64,000 nucleotides of DNA from Gnetum montanum. Its lineage: Eukaryota > Streptophyta > Gnetopsida > Gnetales > Gnetaceae. The notes under the pieces were generated by a model. The model saw nothing but the letters and a program-made list of their open reading frames with translations, was not told the DNA's origin and made no database searches. The translations under genes were made by a program, and so were the position numbers. The stretch lies in NCBI GenBank assembly GCA_015680685.1, contig MNCI01003927.1, forward strand, positions 6,412-70,411, given 5' to 3'. This document shows positions 12,001 through 27,000 of the stretch, piece after piece (the stretch's first letter is position 1; every line of letters begins with the position of its first letter).

Positions 12001-15000
12001 GTGGGGACAAGGCTAGGATGAGGAGGAGGAGGATTGAAGTGAAAGATTCCTGTGGTATCTGAGTTGCAAAGGTTTTAGAGAATTACTCTGCTGAAAATCA
12101 TTTCAATTAGTCAAAATGAGTATGCAGAGATTCAGCCAGACGGAGGGAAAATAGTTGACATTTGATTGAATCCGATTTGAAAATTTGCATAGATGTAGCC
12201 AAGGCTTATTTTTGCTAGAATTGTAAATCATTGGGGCATAGGTATTACCCATTGATGCACATCTTTGGTGCATAGGTGATTCCTAGGTATTCATGTACCT
12301 TTGGGGCTCATCTCATGTACCTTCATGTGGGACTTTCCAACAATTGCGGCCAATTGGGCTGCAAAATGCATCCATTTCATGATCCTCTGCCAACCTTAGG
12401 GTTTTTCATTAATATATTCCTGTAATGATGACTCGATTTCCAAACATTTTTAATTTTTACGTTCACCAGAATTTTTGTGTGTTTTGTTGGGATGCATCTC
12501 AAAAATTTTGCTGGCATGACATCTTGGGGATGAGGATGCATCCCTAGACATGTGGGGATGTTTGACGGTTGGATGTCACAATGGTGTGTTCTCAGTCCCA
12601 GCTTTCGACTCCACTTTTTGATGAATTTGAATGCAAATTTGCAACTTAGTCCACCCAACTACTGTTTGTAGTTTCTAGCATATAAGTTTTGCTTGTATTA
12701 TGTAAAAAGCCATGGACTTTAAGCAAGTTTTTTGCAGACTCTCATTATTAGAAACTGTTTCACTTTGCTACTTGTAACCCGCAGGCTTCCTGTCTCTGAT
12801 GCATCTCCAACATGTTCCTATGTCCTCATGCCTGGATGTTTCTAGAACTTGTGAAACATAAGAATTTTTTCTCCAAGTTACAACATCATCATCTTGATGC
12901 CTTTATCCTAACATGGTCTAACCCATTAAGATAGGTGAAGGATTTGGTAGTGATTTTCACCATGCTACATAATTTTTTTAAATTACATATAACCAAAAAA
13001 AATACAAATAACAATACTCGTTGAACTTCAGAAATAGATTTTAGAACATGGTTTGTGGAAAGATTATTTCTACATTCAAATCCTAGGGGTTCTTTGACAA
13101 ACATTTTGTTCTTTTGTAATCAACAATCATGCATTAATGGGTATTACAAACAAAGGTCTGGTTCTATGTTACAGAAATTCAGAACAATTTAGCATACCAG
13201 TTCATATAAAAGTAACCCTTTGCAATAATTCTCTCTAAGAAAACTTTCAAAGAACATTAAAGGCACCTTTATCTTCTACTTAACTACTTAAGTTTTACTG
13301 AAGTATCATGTTTGCTATATATCATGGAGTAGCATATAGTCAAAAAGTTTGAACACCCTTGACTCTTAAAAGAACAGTCTCAAATAGATTGATTTAATGA
13401 TATGAATAAGGATCATCACCTAAAGGTTCAATGCTCATCCCACCAAGGTGGGGTCCTAGGGGGGTTGGTGGATAAGCATTAGCCTAACCTCTTTTGAGTG
13501 GCTGCGCCTAGGCTTGAACCTAGGTCATATGACTTGAAAAACAAACACCTTACCATTTTTCCAAATAATATGAATAAAATATCTATAATTAAGGGGTACA
13601 AAATAGTGGACAAAACGTGACCATTTGGATGGGAAGAGATATGATCATGCAATGATTGATTTTTTCTTTAAAATTTTCTTCATATTTATTGCCTGCACCA
13701 TATTAACAAGGTTGAGTTCTGTTTTTGCTTTAGGATAACGATAAAACTATGAACTTAAGGAAGAAGAGAGGTGATTTTAGGGAAATGGAAAGCTTCTACC
13801 GGCAATACCTAAACAACTATGTTAAAGCTCGTGAAGAGGCATCAGATCATGCTGATCGGTATTTTTACTTAAGAAGTTCAGTTGGTTTTCTAGTTATTAA
13901 AAGCTCCTCTCTTAATGATAATCATTGACATATTTGTCTCTATTTTAACTTATAGAACAGCACGTACTAGCTTTCAGGAACCCTGTTTGTTCTTCTCTAA
14001 TTTGGTTCTTACTGTTATCTGTTTTATTTAATGATTTAAGGCAACAATTGGCAAAAACATACAATACCGCAAATATCCTATTTGAGGTCTTGATGGGCGT
14101 GAACCAGACAGAAGCTTCTGCTGAGATTTCTCCAGAGGTTGGCCTTTTGACCACATCATTGTGTTTCATTTGGTTCTACAGCAATTCCCAGCATTGAAAC
14201 ATAAAAATAAAAACTTTATTTTGTAATGTTATCCCTTCTGTTTTTTTCCCATGTAGATTATTCAAGCTGGAAAAGATATTGAAAAGAAAACAGAGATGTT
14301 TTCAAACTGTAACATTCTTCCTCTTGATCCAGCTGGTGCAGAACAGCCAATTATGCAATTTCCTGAAGTTAATTGTTGTTTATTCTTAAATTGGTTTTAC
14401 TATTTGATTTGAATTGTCTTTAAGATTATTGTTTGTTTTGTGAATTCTATCTTTATAATTTTTGTACTTTTCTCCATATGCCTTTTGTTGTCTCAGATCA
14501 AGGCTGCGGTAACAGCTTTGCGAAATATTCGTGGTCTACCGTGGCCAGAAGATCAACAAAAGCCCAAGGAGGACCTAGATCTGCTTGATTGGCTTAAAGC
14601 AATATTCGGATTTCAGGTAAATTGCGTTGCTGTTCTAATGTTACATCTTCACAAATAATCTCTTCTCGAACTATTAACAATTTAGGTTGAGTAGATAATC
14701 AGTTTTCAAATTAGGGGTCCATTTAGTCTTACAATAACTAATAAATTAGCTACTAATTTTCAGGAAGGATACTGTAATAAATTGAGGTTTAATTATTGCA
14801 GAAAGGCAATGTAAATAACCAGAGGGAGCATTTAATATTATTGCTTGCAAATGTACATATAAGGAAAGTTACATCATTGTCAAAGGTAACAGTATCATGC
14901 ATCTTGTTATTTGAAATTTGTTGTATGCTGCTGAATCCATGGATGATAAAAGATTCACCATTTTTGGTGTTGGAATTGCAGTTGGATGATAGCGCACTCA

Positions 15001-18000
15001 ATGAAATTATGAAAAAGCTATTCAAAAATTACAAACAGTGGTGCAAATATCTAAAACTGAAAAGCAGCCTCTGGTATTATCATGTGCATATTGAAAGCCT
15101 GGTTTTCTTTTATTTTATTTTTTTACATTTTTTTTGGGTGGGGTGTTGTAACCGAAAAAATAGTGAAATCAGATGTGCTTTCATGTTTGTCTTTGCTTTA
15201 CAACAATTGTAATATCATTAAGTTGTGGCCTTTTTGTTCTCAAACTACAGGCTTCCAACTAATCATATCGAGCAGGAAGTCCAGCAACGAAAAATGTTAT
15301 ACGTTGGACTTTATCTTTTAATATGGGGAGAAGCTGCAAATCTTCGATTTATGCCAGAGTGCCTGTGTTACATTTTCCATCATGTATGGAGTATACTAAT
15401 ACACAATATTTGAATTTTAAATTTCTTTGTAATGATTTATAAATTTGATCAATCAATCTTTTGTTGATGTTGTAATTGTCCTTTTTTCACATTGTAAATT
15501 TCATGCATCCCTAATGTCAGCGGAAAGAGTGAAATATCTCTTTTTTAAATTCAAACTCTTGAAAATGTACCATTATTTGCACCCATGCTGTCCTTAACTG
15601 ACTTAGCTAGGTTTTTGGAACATCTGAATTCTAAAGGATGACCTATCGCAAATTAAGAGCCTCTATTCAAAGAAATTGCTATTTTGTTGTAGCAGAAACT
15701 GTTTATGATTTTTCTTGCAGATATTTCCAGTTTCAAATTTGCCAAGGTTGCTATTGTGTAATCTATGGCATCTTGTTAGCTTCTTTGATCAGTCTTTAAA
15801 GTTTATCTACATTTCATTTGTTGAATATTTTTAGTGTTTAATATTTGCAGCCATGTTCCTGTTTTGTTTCACATATTATGTTAATGTAGTTTAACGGATG
15901 AAAACTCTAAAAAAAATATATCGTTTGTGGCGATTGATACTGGAACATTGTTATGTATATTGCACCAAATATAATTACTTAAATTTGTTTATTTGCAGAT
16001 GGCGTATGAGTTGTATGGAATATTAGCTGGCAACGTAAATTCTGTTACTGGAGAAAATATGAGACCAGCATATGGTGGTGAGGAGGAATCCTTTCTAAAA
16101 CATGTTGTGACCCCTATTTATGAAGTTATTAGAAAGGTATTTAGCATTCAATTTTATGTTAAAAAATATTTCCTTTTTAGAGCTGCAACATTTTATTCAT
16201 ATGCTTTGGATTTCTTTGGCTTTTCACTATGCAGGAAGTGGAAAGAAATAGAAGTGGAACAGCCAAACATTCACAGTGGAGGAACTATGATGATCTCAAT
16301 GAGTTTTTTTGGTATGGTTGTTGTGTACAAATATAGCTTATATGTGTGACTAGGTGTTAATCTGATTATGGAACTATTTCTCCGAAACCCTGTTTGTTTC
16401 TAGGGCTCGTGACTGTTTTAAGTTGAAGTGGCCAATGGATAGGAACCACAAGTTCTTTTACGTGCCAGAAGATGAACACTATCCAAAGAAGGGGCACACA
16501 GAACTAAGTTCTAAAGTACATGTAAGTATGAAAACCAAAAATTTTAATTGTTTCTGTCTATAGTGATGACTTATTAGGCCGTGTCTTTTTATGTACAAGC
16601 CAACGAGGATAATTTTGCATGGTATAAAAGTCAAGTTTATTTGACTGGCCTGGGATTTTAGTAGAAGAATTGAAGCCGCAGTTTTATATGCCTCACATCT
16701 GATAGTCTCAGTATTTGATGACTTTTTGTTAAACATTGCCAGGTTATAATGCCTGTATGTAAACAACTTTTAGCAGAAAAGGACAAAGTAAGCCGTTAAA
16801 TATTCAAGGGTTTAAGTGACAACATGTATTACTGCACTAGAAAAATTTAATGTCTTTTATTAGGGGACAGAAGTTAACACCAAAAGCTCCTGAATTGCTG
16901 CTCAAAAATGCAAGAGAACAAAATGTTTTCCAAACAATCAGCCAATTGATATAAATTTAAACTTGTACTCAGTTTAGCATTGGCGATAATTAATTCAGCA
17001 TAAGTGATCAATGCTAAATGCTATGAAGCTATATTGTACAAACAATGGGCCAGGGATTTGGCCTAAAGGAAATGCCGATTCAACCATTGACATCTCCTAT
17101 CTAAGGTGCAAAACAAAATTGAAAAATCCTGAGAATCAGATTTCATAGCTTTCTAGTAATGGCTATAAATGCAGCGATAAACTCAATCGATTTATCTTTG
17201 AGCAATTTAGGATGTAAAGTGATGCATAATCTGAAACTGAAACTGTATTTAATTACATTCAAGACCCTATGTATCTATTGGATGAGTTCAGTTTCAACAT
17301 TTTTTTTTATAATTCTTGTATAGCTCAGCAGCATCCGCATATTGGGAATGAAACTATGACTTGTAATATGCAAGTCACACACCTTAACTAACAAGTCATC
17401 CACAAGATCATTATGTAGAACAATGTAGATAAATTGCAAGTTGAAATATAAGAAAATATAGCAGTAATTGTATCTTCTCTACCACTTTTCACAACATTAT
17501 TAATGCTACAATAGTCAATTAAGCATAGCTCACTTGGTTAGAGCATGCAGCTTGTGGTTTTTGCTAGTCACAAGTTTGAAGATGGTGGACAGAGTGGAAT
17601 CAGAGCCATGTTTGCTATAAATTGTTGGCAATGCATTGAAGATAGTGGACAAAGTGGTATCAGAGCCATTTTTGCTATAAATTGTTGGCAATGCATTGAA
17701 GATGGTGGACAAAGTGGAGATTCATAAGGTTATGGCTTCTAATTGGCAGATTTGGAAAATTTTGATGATAGATATTCTGTATCACAGAGGGGGTAGCAAA
17801 GAAGCCTTGGAGAATGTTTGAAAAAGTGTTGGATAAATTGGATTGGAGAGCTCTATCTTTGATCAGGCTCGTGTGATGAATTTTGGTTTCAGTATGATAG
17901 TCAAATGTTGTTGGTTTTAGTTTTATAGGGGAAAACATGGAATGCGATGGGAGTGGGAGTGGAAGTGGGAGTAGGCATGGGAGCTTTGGTAATTTGTAGC

Positions 18001-21000
18001 TTGGTGGGAGGCAAGACGGAGTCGGAAAACGTAGGTGAGGCAGACGAGATGGTTGAGGGGGTTTCTGGTGTGGTCCTGTTTGGAGGATCTAAGGCGGGCG
18101 GGGACTCGGGGGATGGTGCAGGGGCTGTAGGTTTGGGTGGGGCAACAGTCTCTATAGGGGGCTTGGGCCTTGGGTCAACGTCGGCATTTATGGGAGGTTG
18201 GAAGTTGGGTGTTGGAGGAGTTGATGCTATGTCTAGGCAAGGTGGGAATGTTACCTTCTAGATGCATGGGATGCTAGTGGCGGGAGTGTGTATGATGGAA
18301 CTAAGCCTTATTGGGAAATTTGTGTCCAAGGGGATCAGAGCTCACTTGGACCTGATTGAGAAGTGGGCATAGACCACTTGGGGGCTTGCAAATGTTGGGG
18401 TGTGTTGCCTTTCTGAGGAGTTGCTACTGTTTATGTTTGGTTCGGTGGAGGAATAGGATAGGGTGCTGATGGGTGCTTCGTGGTTTTATGGGGCGAGGGG
18501 CTCAGCGTTAACCAAATGGAGGCCAAGTGCTCATCGTGAGGAGGACTTGTTCAGCCAGGTGTCAATATGGATTAGGGCCTTAGGCATCCCTTGGGAATGG
18601 TGGACTCTGGAGTTTCTAGAAACCCTTGCGGGGGTTTTCGGTGACTTCATCAAGTTTTGATGATTTCATGCGTTTAGTGGAGAGGATGGGTTTTGCGTGC
18701 TTCTGCGTTTGGAGGTCACTAGCTACTACAATTTTAGTACATGAAGTTACTCTAGCTCTTCCTTCAGGGGCAGAGAAAATCCATATTGAGTATGAAAATC
18801 TCGAGGAGGTGCAGGCCCAGAAGATTGCTCTGAAGGAAGGTTGCATGGTTTGTGGGAAAATGGGACATTGGGCTGCGGATTGCAAGGCACATGCCAAAAA
18901 ATCGAAAGGGCAGCAACCGTCGGTGCAGCAAGCCTAGTTCGGGTGGTTTAAGATTAAGCAGGGTTGTGTGGTGCTAGAGGTGCAGGAGGAGCTGATGGGG
19001 GTCCCAATGCTGGAACCATAGTTGGAGTAGAGGAACATGCCAGAGGCGGAGCAGCAAGGGGACTTGATGATGGGAGCTTTGGGTGCCACGACACCCCGCA
19101 CGCGAATGGCAAGGCTGGAGGAAACAAGATGCTTGCTAGATACTAGTTTATCGTTAGGGAGTTGGATTGAAGTTGCTAGGGGCTTCGGCAAGTTGCTGAT
19201 GAAGGACATCTTGGATGCCCAACACAAAATGTTTAAGCCTTCGATGGACACAATCTCCCCAATGAGGGGAAAGGTTGGATGTTCAAGGGGGCAGCTTACT
19301 AGGAAAAAAACTCACATAGTTTGATATTGATTTGTGCTTGCAGAGGATCCCAAAGGAGGTCTACTAGAGACGCTCACCAAGTTGCTCATGAAGTTGCTTT
19401 CTTGGAATTGCAGGGGGTAGGGTACCCCCTATAAAAGAAATACCTTGAAGAAGATTTTGTGCAATGAAGGTTGTGAGGTTGTTTTTTTGTAGGAAACAAA
19501 GCTGAATGCTTCAAAGGGTTTCTAGTTGAAATGGGAGCAATGGCAATTGCAAATGGTGCCTTGTTGTGGGAGGGCTTGTGGGCTTGCTATCCTTTCATAG
19601 ATGTCGATCAAGTTAATTGACCAGTCACAATGGAGCTTGACTATTCATGTGCCCCAGGAAAATCTTTGGCTGTCCAATATCTACGGTGCCCAAAATTGGT
19701 TGGTGCGTGTACAACAATTGTGAGGCTTGGTGGGGATTGTCCCCAATAAGCAGTGTTGGATGCTCATTGGGGATTTTAATCAATGATTATTTCCTTGGTA
19801 AAAGATGGGTGGGGAAACCATGGATTCCCTAGGGGGGCCAAACTGTTTTTAGTTTCTATAGGAGTAGGAATTTATTAACTTGGAAATTGCAGGGTGCCAT
19901 TTCACTTGGAGTAATTGGAGGAAAGGGAAGGATCAAGTGCAGTCACGGATCGACAAGGTGTGGGTCAATTCATGGATGGTGCTGGAGCTGGATGTCCAAC
20001 TGGTGGGGAGGGAAATACAAGTGTCAGATCATTGTTTGCTTGTTTGTAGAATCAAGAGTAGGGGAGGGTTTGGTCCCAGGCCTTTTCGCTTTGAACACAC
20101 GTGGTTGGGGAAGACATGGTTATAGCTGTTGGTTTAGAACATTTGGTAGGAATATACATAGGAGCGTGACCCAAGAGAGTTCCTAAAACCAGGTTTACGG
20201 TTCCTCAAACAACAAATTCGTGCGAGGGTGTTCAATGATAAGTATGGTTTTAGGGCTTTCCAGGCTCAATTATAGGACAGACTCTGGGCTATTTAGGAGT
20301 GATAGGAGGTGGGGGGTTGATCTGACTGATGAAGAAAGGGGCATTTTATAGGAATTGCAGGAGCTCGATGTGGAGGAGGAGGGCTACTGGTGTCAACATG
20401 CCTAGATAAATTGCCTAAGAGAGGGGGATCGTCACACACATTTTTTCTTTGCGACAGTAGAAGGGAATGGGTAGACCAAGTAGAAGCTTCTTCTAGCGAT
20501 GGAGGGAGAATAGGTGGGAGGCATCGGATTAGTGGTGAAAGCAATGCAGAAATACTGGGTGGTGATTTGGCAGCGTAGAGACACGCAACAGATCTTGTTT
20601 TTGATTACACGGGTGCTAGGGATTGTTGAGAGCGTGGCATTGATGAAACCATTTGCTAGGCACAAACTGGAAATGGCTATGAAATCGATGAAACCCAATA
20701 AAGCCTTGGGATTAGATGGATGGCCAATTGAGTTTTTCAGAGAATATGTGGATATCCTCGGGGAAAATCTGCTAGATGCTTTTAACAATAAGTTGCGGTG
20801 GCAGTAGGTGTGCAAGGAAATAAATTGTTCGCGGATTGTTCTTATTTCGAAGGTGTCGTGTCCCTCGTCCCTGGCACATTTTTGTTAGATTGGGGCATGT
20901 AACACCAAGTGAGATTCTTGACCAAGTTAATTGTGCAACGTTTGGCTCTGTTTATGCTGAAATTGGTGGCTGAGAATCAAGTGGGGTTTGTGGCGGGTAG

Positions 21001-24000
21001 ATTTCTCTAGGATTAGGTGCTTTTGATGCAGGAGATCTTGCATTCCTTTAGGAGAACTAGGTTCCTTCGGATGTGCATCAAATTAGACATTGCAAAAGCT
21101 TATGATATTGTAAGTTGGGAAGCTTTTGGAGATAGTAATGATTCACAAAGGTTTCTGTCTAGAGTTTGTTAAACTCTGCATACATTTACAAAGTTTTGGT
21201 TGATATACCTTTGATATTGATGGGAAGTTTTGGGGTTTCCATGGACTTGGAGCAGGATTGCGGCAAGGGGACCCATTGTCTCCATTGTTCTTCATCTTGA
21301 TGATGGACTTGTTACAACATTATTGTGAGGGTGAGGGAATGGGAGTGGTGGAAATTGCAGGAATTCATTGTCTAACCCAACACTATGCAGATGACATGGT
21401 TCTCTTTGCTAGAGCAGCAATGCCTTAGGTCGAGGCACTTTAGAGGGCCTTGGCGCAGTTAGAGCAAGAAATGGGATTGGAGATAATAAGGCAAAGTTGG
21501 TGCTATATATGATGAACACGACTGTGCAGATCAAAGGTTAGATTTCGTAAGTGCTAGGAATGCTATTGAGACCCCTACTAGATTCTTATTTGGGTATCCC
21601 CATGTTTGATTGGCATCAACAAAAGACCTAGATGGTGCTTTTGCAAAAGTTGCAACACAAGATTGAGAATTAGGTGAATAGATTCCTTTTGCAGAAAGGA
21701 AGGATGATCTTGGCTTCCTTGGTGCTGATGGCCATTGCTCAGTTTATTGCATATGAGGTGGCTTTGCTGATGGGGATCATCCAAAAAGTTGATTAGGTTG
21801 TTTGTAGATTTGTATGGTTGGGGGGAAAGGGTGGCCAAAAGATGCATTTGATTAGCTGGGAGAAGGTTGCATGACCTAAAGATGCTGGGGGGATTGGTCT
21901 TCTTTCCCTTAAGGAGGAAATTAGGTTGGGATTACAGAGATTGATGAACTGGTTGATAAGCCAAGGAATAGACTAGGCACAATGGATCTAGATGTTAAGG
22001 CAGAAATACCAGCTGTGGGAGGTAGGTGTAGGTTGCTCTCGACTTTGGGAAAATATATGCAAGCACGCATACGATATGAATGCGCAGGGGCTTCTGGGAC
22101 TTCAACCAACAGAGATGACTAGAGCTTTGTATCCTTTGGAGCAAAGGTGGAAGAATTTGTGGAAAGGGCACCTCCTTGAAAAAAATAAGGTCTTTGCTTG
22201 GCTGATTGCCCACAAAGCATTGCCAGTTCAAAGTCTTCTCAGAGAGCAGGGCATTGCAGTGAACCCAACTTGCCCAGTTTGCAAGGAATGTTTGGAAATG
22301 TTGGAACACTTTTTAAACATATGTCCCTATACTCAAGCCATTTGACGGGTTGTGTGTCTTATGATCCCCCTTAGATTTATCTGGTGATTCCAAAGCATTT
22401 GTTGTGGCATGGGCTACTTGGAAAAGTTGTAATAATTGGGTATTTCAGGGAATTTGGTGGCTTGCGTTGACAACTACTGTGCAGGTGGGGTTGGGCTTGT
22501 GGGAGGAAGCCACAACTAGCATGAGGTAGACACACTAGTCTAAATCGAGCATCAATGGTTTCAAGGCCAACACGGAGCTTTGGCGGTTGGTGGAGTAGGT
22601 GGGTTGGGCAGAGTTGCTACAACAAATCGAGGGGGAACTCGGGTTGCTGATCACACCTTCTTCAACAACTGGTAGGGGGATGAAATGGTGTTCAGGGGAA
22701 GGAAAATTCAACTTTTGGAGAAAGCCTTGGTGGAGGTTCTAAGAGTGGCTGCAGAGGGAGAGATAATTATGTTGACATTGCATAGCCAACATTTCGTTGA
22801 GGAGTTCTTCCGAGGAAGGGTTCCTAGGATGGCCAAAGGACATATCAAGAAATTTGGGTTGCCGCCAATTTGGCAGGTGGCAGTGGTGCTCATTGATTGC
22901 TTCTTTGTGCAGTCTAGTTGCCCACACACGTTGGTGTGAGTGCACTTTGGGCTGATCAGGTGCTTGAAGCATAATCTACAGATAAATTTTCCGCGGTTCC
23001 TACTAGATTGCATGCGATAGAACACCCAGGGCTGATTTTGGCTTTATGGCGATCAAGGACCCTAGTGTTGCTAGCTGAGGTGGTGCTGTTCCAGAAGGTA
23101 TATGAACAAAGACAGACAAGGGCTGCCCTGGATACTAGCGTGTTGACATCGTGGCACATGCTGCAGGGAAGCTATGATCCCAAGATGGGAATGGAGTTGG
23201 GTTGTGCAAGGGCACAACTAGACACGGGAAATTCAACCATCTCCTTGACATCAAAAGAGCTTGCATGGATGATTGAGTAGGCAAGTAAATCTATGGTAGA
23301 CAACGCTAGAGGAGAGGAGTTCTGGAATGACAGAGAGGCTGATTTTCAATGTGTTGCGGAGCTGACAGAGTGGCAACATTCGGAGTTGAACCAATAGATT
23401 GAGGGAAGGCATCAGTTGTAGGAGGAAACGTTCAGGAAAGAGCTTAGATACAAGCTTCTTGAAGAGGTGAGAAAGCAATTACGTGCAGAAATGGCTGGAA
23501 ATGAGGGGACAACCTCTGGGCACGTGGAGGGTTTAGGCACTACAACCTGAGGCATGTATAGTCATTTTGGGGTTTGGGATGCTTTGGGGTTATGAAGAGG
23601 GCTTGTTGGGCTATGGCCCGATCTGTACATTTCTGGTGGGTTATAGTGTAGGGAAGATCTTTTTGATCCTTTTGAGCTAGAACCACTGAGGTTCATAGGC
23701 ATGGCGCGGGTTTGGGAAGGGGGTCAGGCAATGGGACTAATACCAGGACAGATGCTTGGCTTGCACCAAGGATCCTGGACATGTTTCTTTGATTGTACAT
23801 ACAAATTTTTTTTTTGAGATATAAAACCCGAAATCTTCTCAAAAAAAGAAAAGAATGTTGCTGGTTTCAAAACTATACTTGGAAAGGGTTCTTAGAAGAT
23901 CACAAAAGGAATCATGACTGCCTTGAAATGAAAGAAAAGGGGCTCTTTGTATGTACTTAAAATAATTTGGGCAAATGGGCATACCATGGCAAATACGGAC

Positions 24001-27000
24001 CCTAATGAAGATCTTCAACTTTGGCATTGCAAGATGGGTCACTTGAGTGAAAAAGGAATAAAGGAATTGTAATATGAAAACCTTATTCCTAAATTTGCTT
24101 CAGTTGCACTTCCATTTTGTAAAGAATGTGTTATTGGAAAAGTCATAGAATTTCCTTTAAAGGAAATGAATCCCATAGGAAGAACAGTGTTTAGAGTTAA
24201 TACATTCTGATGTTGTTGGTCTTGTAAATCATGTCATTTAATGGTGATTGTTACTTCATAACCTTTATTGATGATTATTCTTGAAGATATTGGTTGTATG
24301 CTATGAAAAGCAAATATCAGGCTATCAATATGTTTAGATTGTTTAAAGCTAGGGTTGAAAATGAGACTAGTAGAAAGATTAAGTATTTGTGCACTAATAA
24401 TGGAGTAGAATTTTGTTCTAATGCATTTGAGCGATTGTTGGGAAGTGAGCATCAAACATGGAAGGATGGTCTCTAGCACACCACAACAAAATGGTATTGC
24501 TGAAGGGTACAGTAGACCAATCTTGGATAGGATTAGGATTTGAAGATTACCAAAAGAATTTTGGCATGAGGCTGTAAAAGCTTCTGTGTATTTGATTAAT
24601 AGATCTTGTAGTGGGCCATTAGATGGAAAAATATTACCGGTTGAATGGAGTTGGAGGCAAATAAGTTAGAACCATCTTAGAACCTTCGGTTGCATTGCAT
24701 ATGCATATAAAAGAAATAGCTCTAAACTTTAGGAAACAGCACACAAATTCTTTTTTGGAGGATATGAGGGTGATGATAGGGGATATAAATTATGGGATCC
24801 AGTTATTGATAGAATATTCAGAAGTTGATATGTTTATTTACTAAAAATGTCATGTATGGACAACTTGAATAGTCAGCAGAAAAGAAAGAACAGGTAAAAA
24901 TTGATAAATCCTCTATTGTTTGAAAGCAACCATTGAAACTTAAGAAACAATTCTTTTCGATTTTCAAGAGTTTACAAATCAATGTTAGAATACACTTTGT
25001 ATAAAAGAATAACCAATATTAATGCAGTTGTTATGGATTGTCTTAATGCTTATTGCAGCCTTTACAAGTCTCTTTTGTTGTGATGATTTGTGTGGTTCAA
25101 TGTTGATATGTGTGTGTTCATGATTTGGTCTTGACTTATTGATCTATCTATGATTTTATAATTGTTAAGTTTTTTGATGTAAGAAGATTTAATTTTTTTT
25201 TTATTTTGCAAATTTTTGGCAACCTGATTTATTGAATCATGTGGGTGGCCCAATTGAGAAAAACTAATTTTTTTCTGATTTTGTAGTTGTGATATCTTCA
25301 CGATCCAAATGAGTTTTGGGCTGATCTTAGGCTTGTTAGAAAGCTCATTCTGCAGTAAATTTCAGATCAATTGGAATTTATTTGATGATGCAAATCTGGC
25401 TTGAAAAGGGGTCTTGAATAAAACTATTTAGTGTCTAGGATAGAAATTTGTGGTTTGCAAGATGAATATCTCTTCAATCAGATAGAGTTATGGAGCTCAT
25501 TCAGCAATCTACATGTTGGTTAAGTTTGGAATTGATTTGAGTTGATTTGATAGTTGAAATTTGTTACACAAGAGTGGTCTTGAATGTGATTGTTCAACTT
25601 CATGGATTACTGAATCGATGATGGGTGATGAAAGTTATTGGAGTGGGAAATGAGGTGCTTTTGTGTTTCAATGGTATCACTTTGGTAGATGGGATACTGG
25701 TTGTTAATAACAAGGCCGCAGTGTTAGAGAAAAGCCTTGGTAGGAACCATGTGACGTTGTAGAAGCCAAAGGAGCATTTTAATTTTCTCTGGTACTTTGC
25801 CTCTCCAAATGATTTGGCACCCATGCTTAGGTATGTACTTTGCTTGCATAATTTGTTTGGGGGTAGCCTATTCCTACACTAAGACTTGTTCAATAAGATG
25901 ATGCTGTGTACATATGTCCCACTAGCCCACAAAGTTACTTGGATTTGACACCTAAGGCATGTACTTTTGCCTAACAATGCAGATTTGGAGTGCGTCATTG
26001 TCATCATTAATCCACCTAATCAAATTATGATGGCTAAGCATAACACAATCTTCAAATGTTGAAACAACCAATCTGCTTGCATTCGTAGGCCGTCATTGTC
26101 ATCATTAATCCACCTAATCAAATTATGATGGCTAAGCATAATACAATCTTCAAATGTTGAAACAACCAATCTGCTTGCATTCGTAGGCCATGTGACCTTC
26201 TTCCAGCATACTAAATGAAGTTTGGTGGCCCCCCTTCATGTCAGACAAAATAAAGTTCCTAATGATTTGGTTGGTTTTATTGATTATTTGCTGCGGCAGA
26301 TACTAACTGATGCTATATAGTGGAAAATGGTAGAAAGAACAGAAGAAGCTATGAGAACCTTTCCTTTATGAGTTAAAAATCTTGAGTTCCACTGCTCTAT
26401 ACTACTTTAAATGTTTTTAATGAAATTTGACTAGGTAGCATGTGTTTCCATCAATATACGGGGATTTCGAGGTATAAGTCTTCTGTATGCCATGTCCAAT
26501 CCTTAGGGTATTGCAGATTCTTCCCTTCATCAGACCTTCAGTTTGAACGAAATGTTCTGCGAAGTTCACCTAATTAATGTTGAGCCCTAACTCCCTACTC
26601 GTGTGATGAAGGACCAGCTTGACACCTTCAGCTAGTGGAATCGTGGCCTTCGTTGTGACAATTGTATCATCTACATTGTGATTGGTAATGCATGTGATCC
26701 CTTCCACTTGGAGCCCCTACACACCTTCAAACTTGTAGTAAGCAGTCATAGAATCCAGGGCCAAAATGAAAATGTAAGGGGAAAGAGGATCACCTTGCCT
26801 AATTCCCTATTGAGGGGAAGAAAACCCCCTGATTTGACCATTGATGCCAAAACAATAGGTTGTAGAATGTTGCATATGAAGACATAAATCTAGAAATTTA
26901 TGATAAAAACCCTTCTTGAGCATTATCTCTTGGAAGGCAACCTAACTTACCATATTATAAGCCTTAGTAATATCCAACTTGCAGGGAAATTTGAGTGCTT

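Larger units (their letters stand above)
17918..23853 (+). mobile_element. LINE-A: near full-length degenerate L1-type LINE
   Basis: It contains ORF1 (glycine-rich start, DUF4283-like domain, CCHC knuckle), then ORF2 (endonuclease, reverse transcriptase, zf-RVT, an extra C-terminal domain) and an A-rich 3' tail (CTTCTCAAAAAAAGAAAAG). A probable 14 bp target-site duplication, AATGTTG[T/C]TGGTTT, lies at 17904-17917 and 23854-23867 with one mismatch. The element sits inside a copia remnant. Confidence 0.85.

Noticed and set aside
17524-17582. Possible functional tRNA gene
   Set aside because: A- and B-box-like motifs are present but no acceptor stem or proper T-arm closes.
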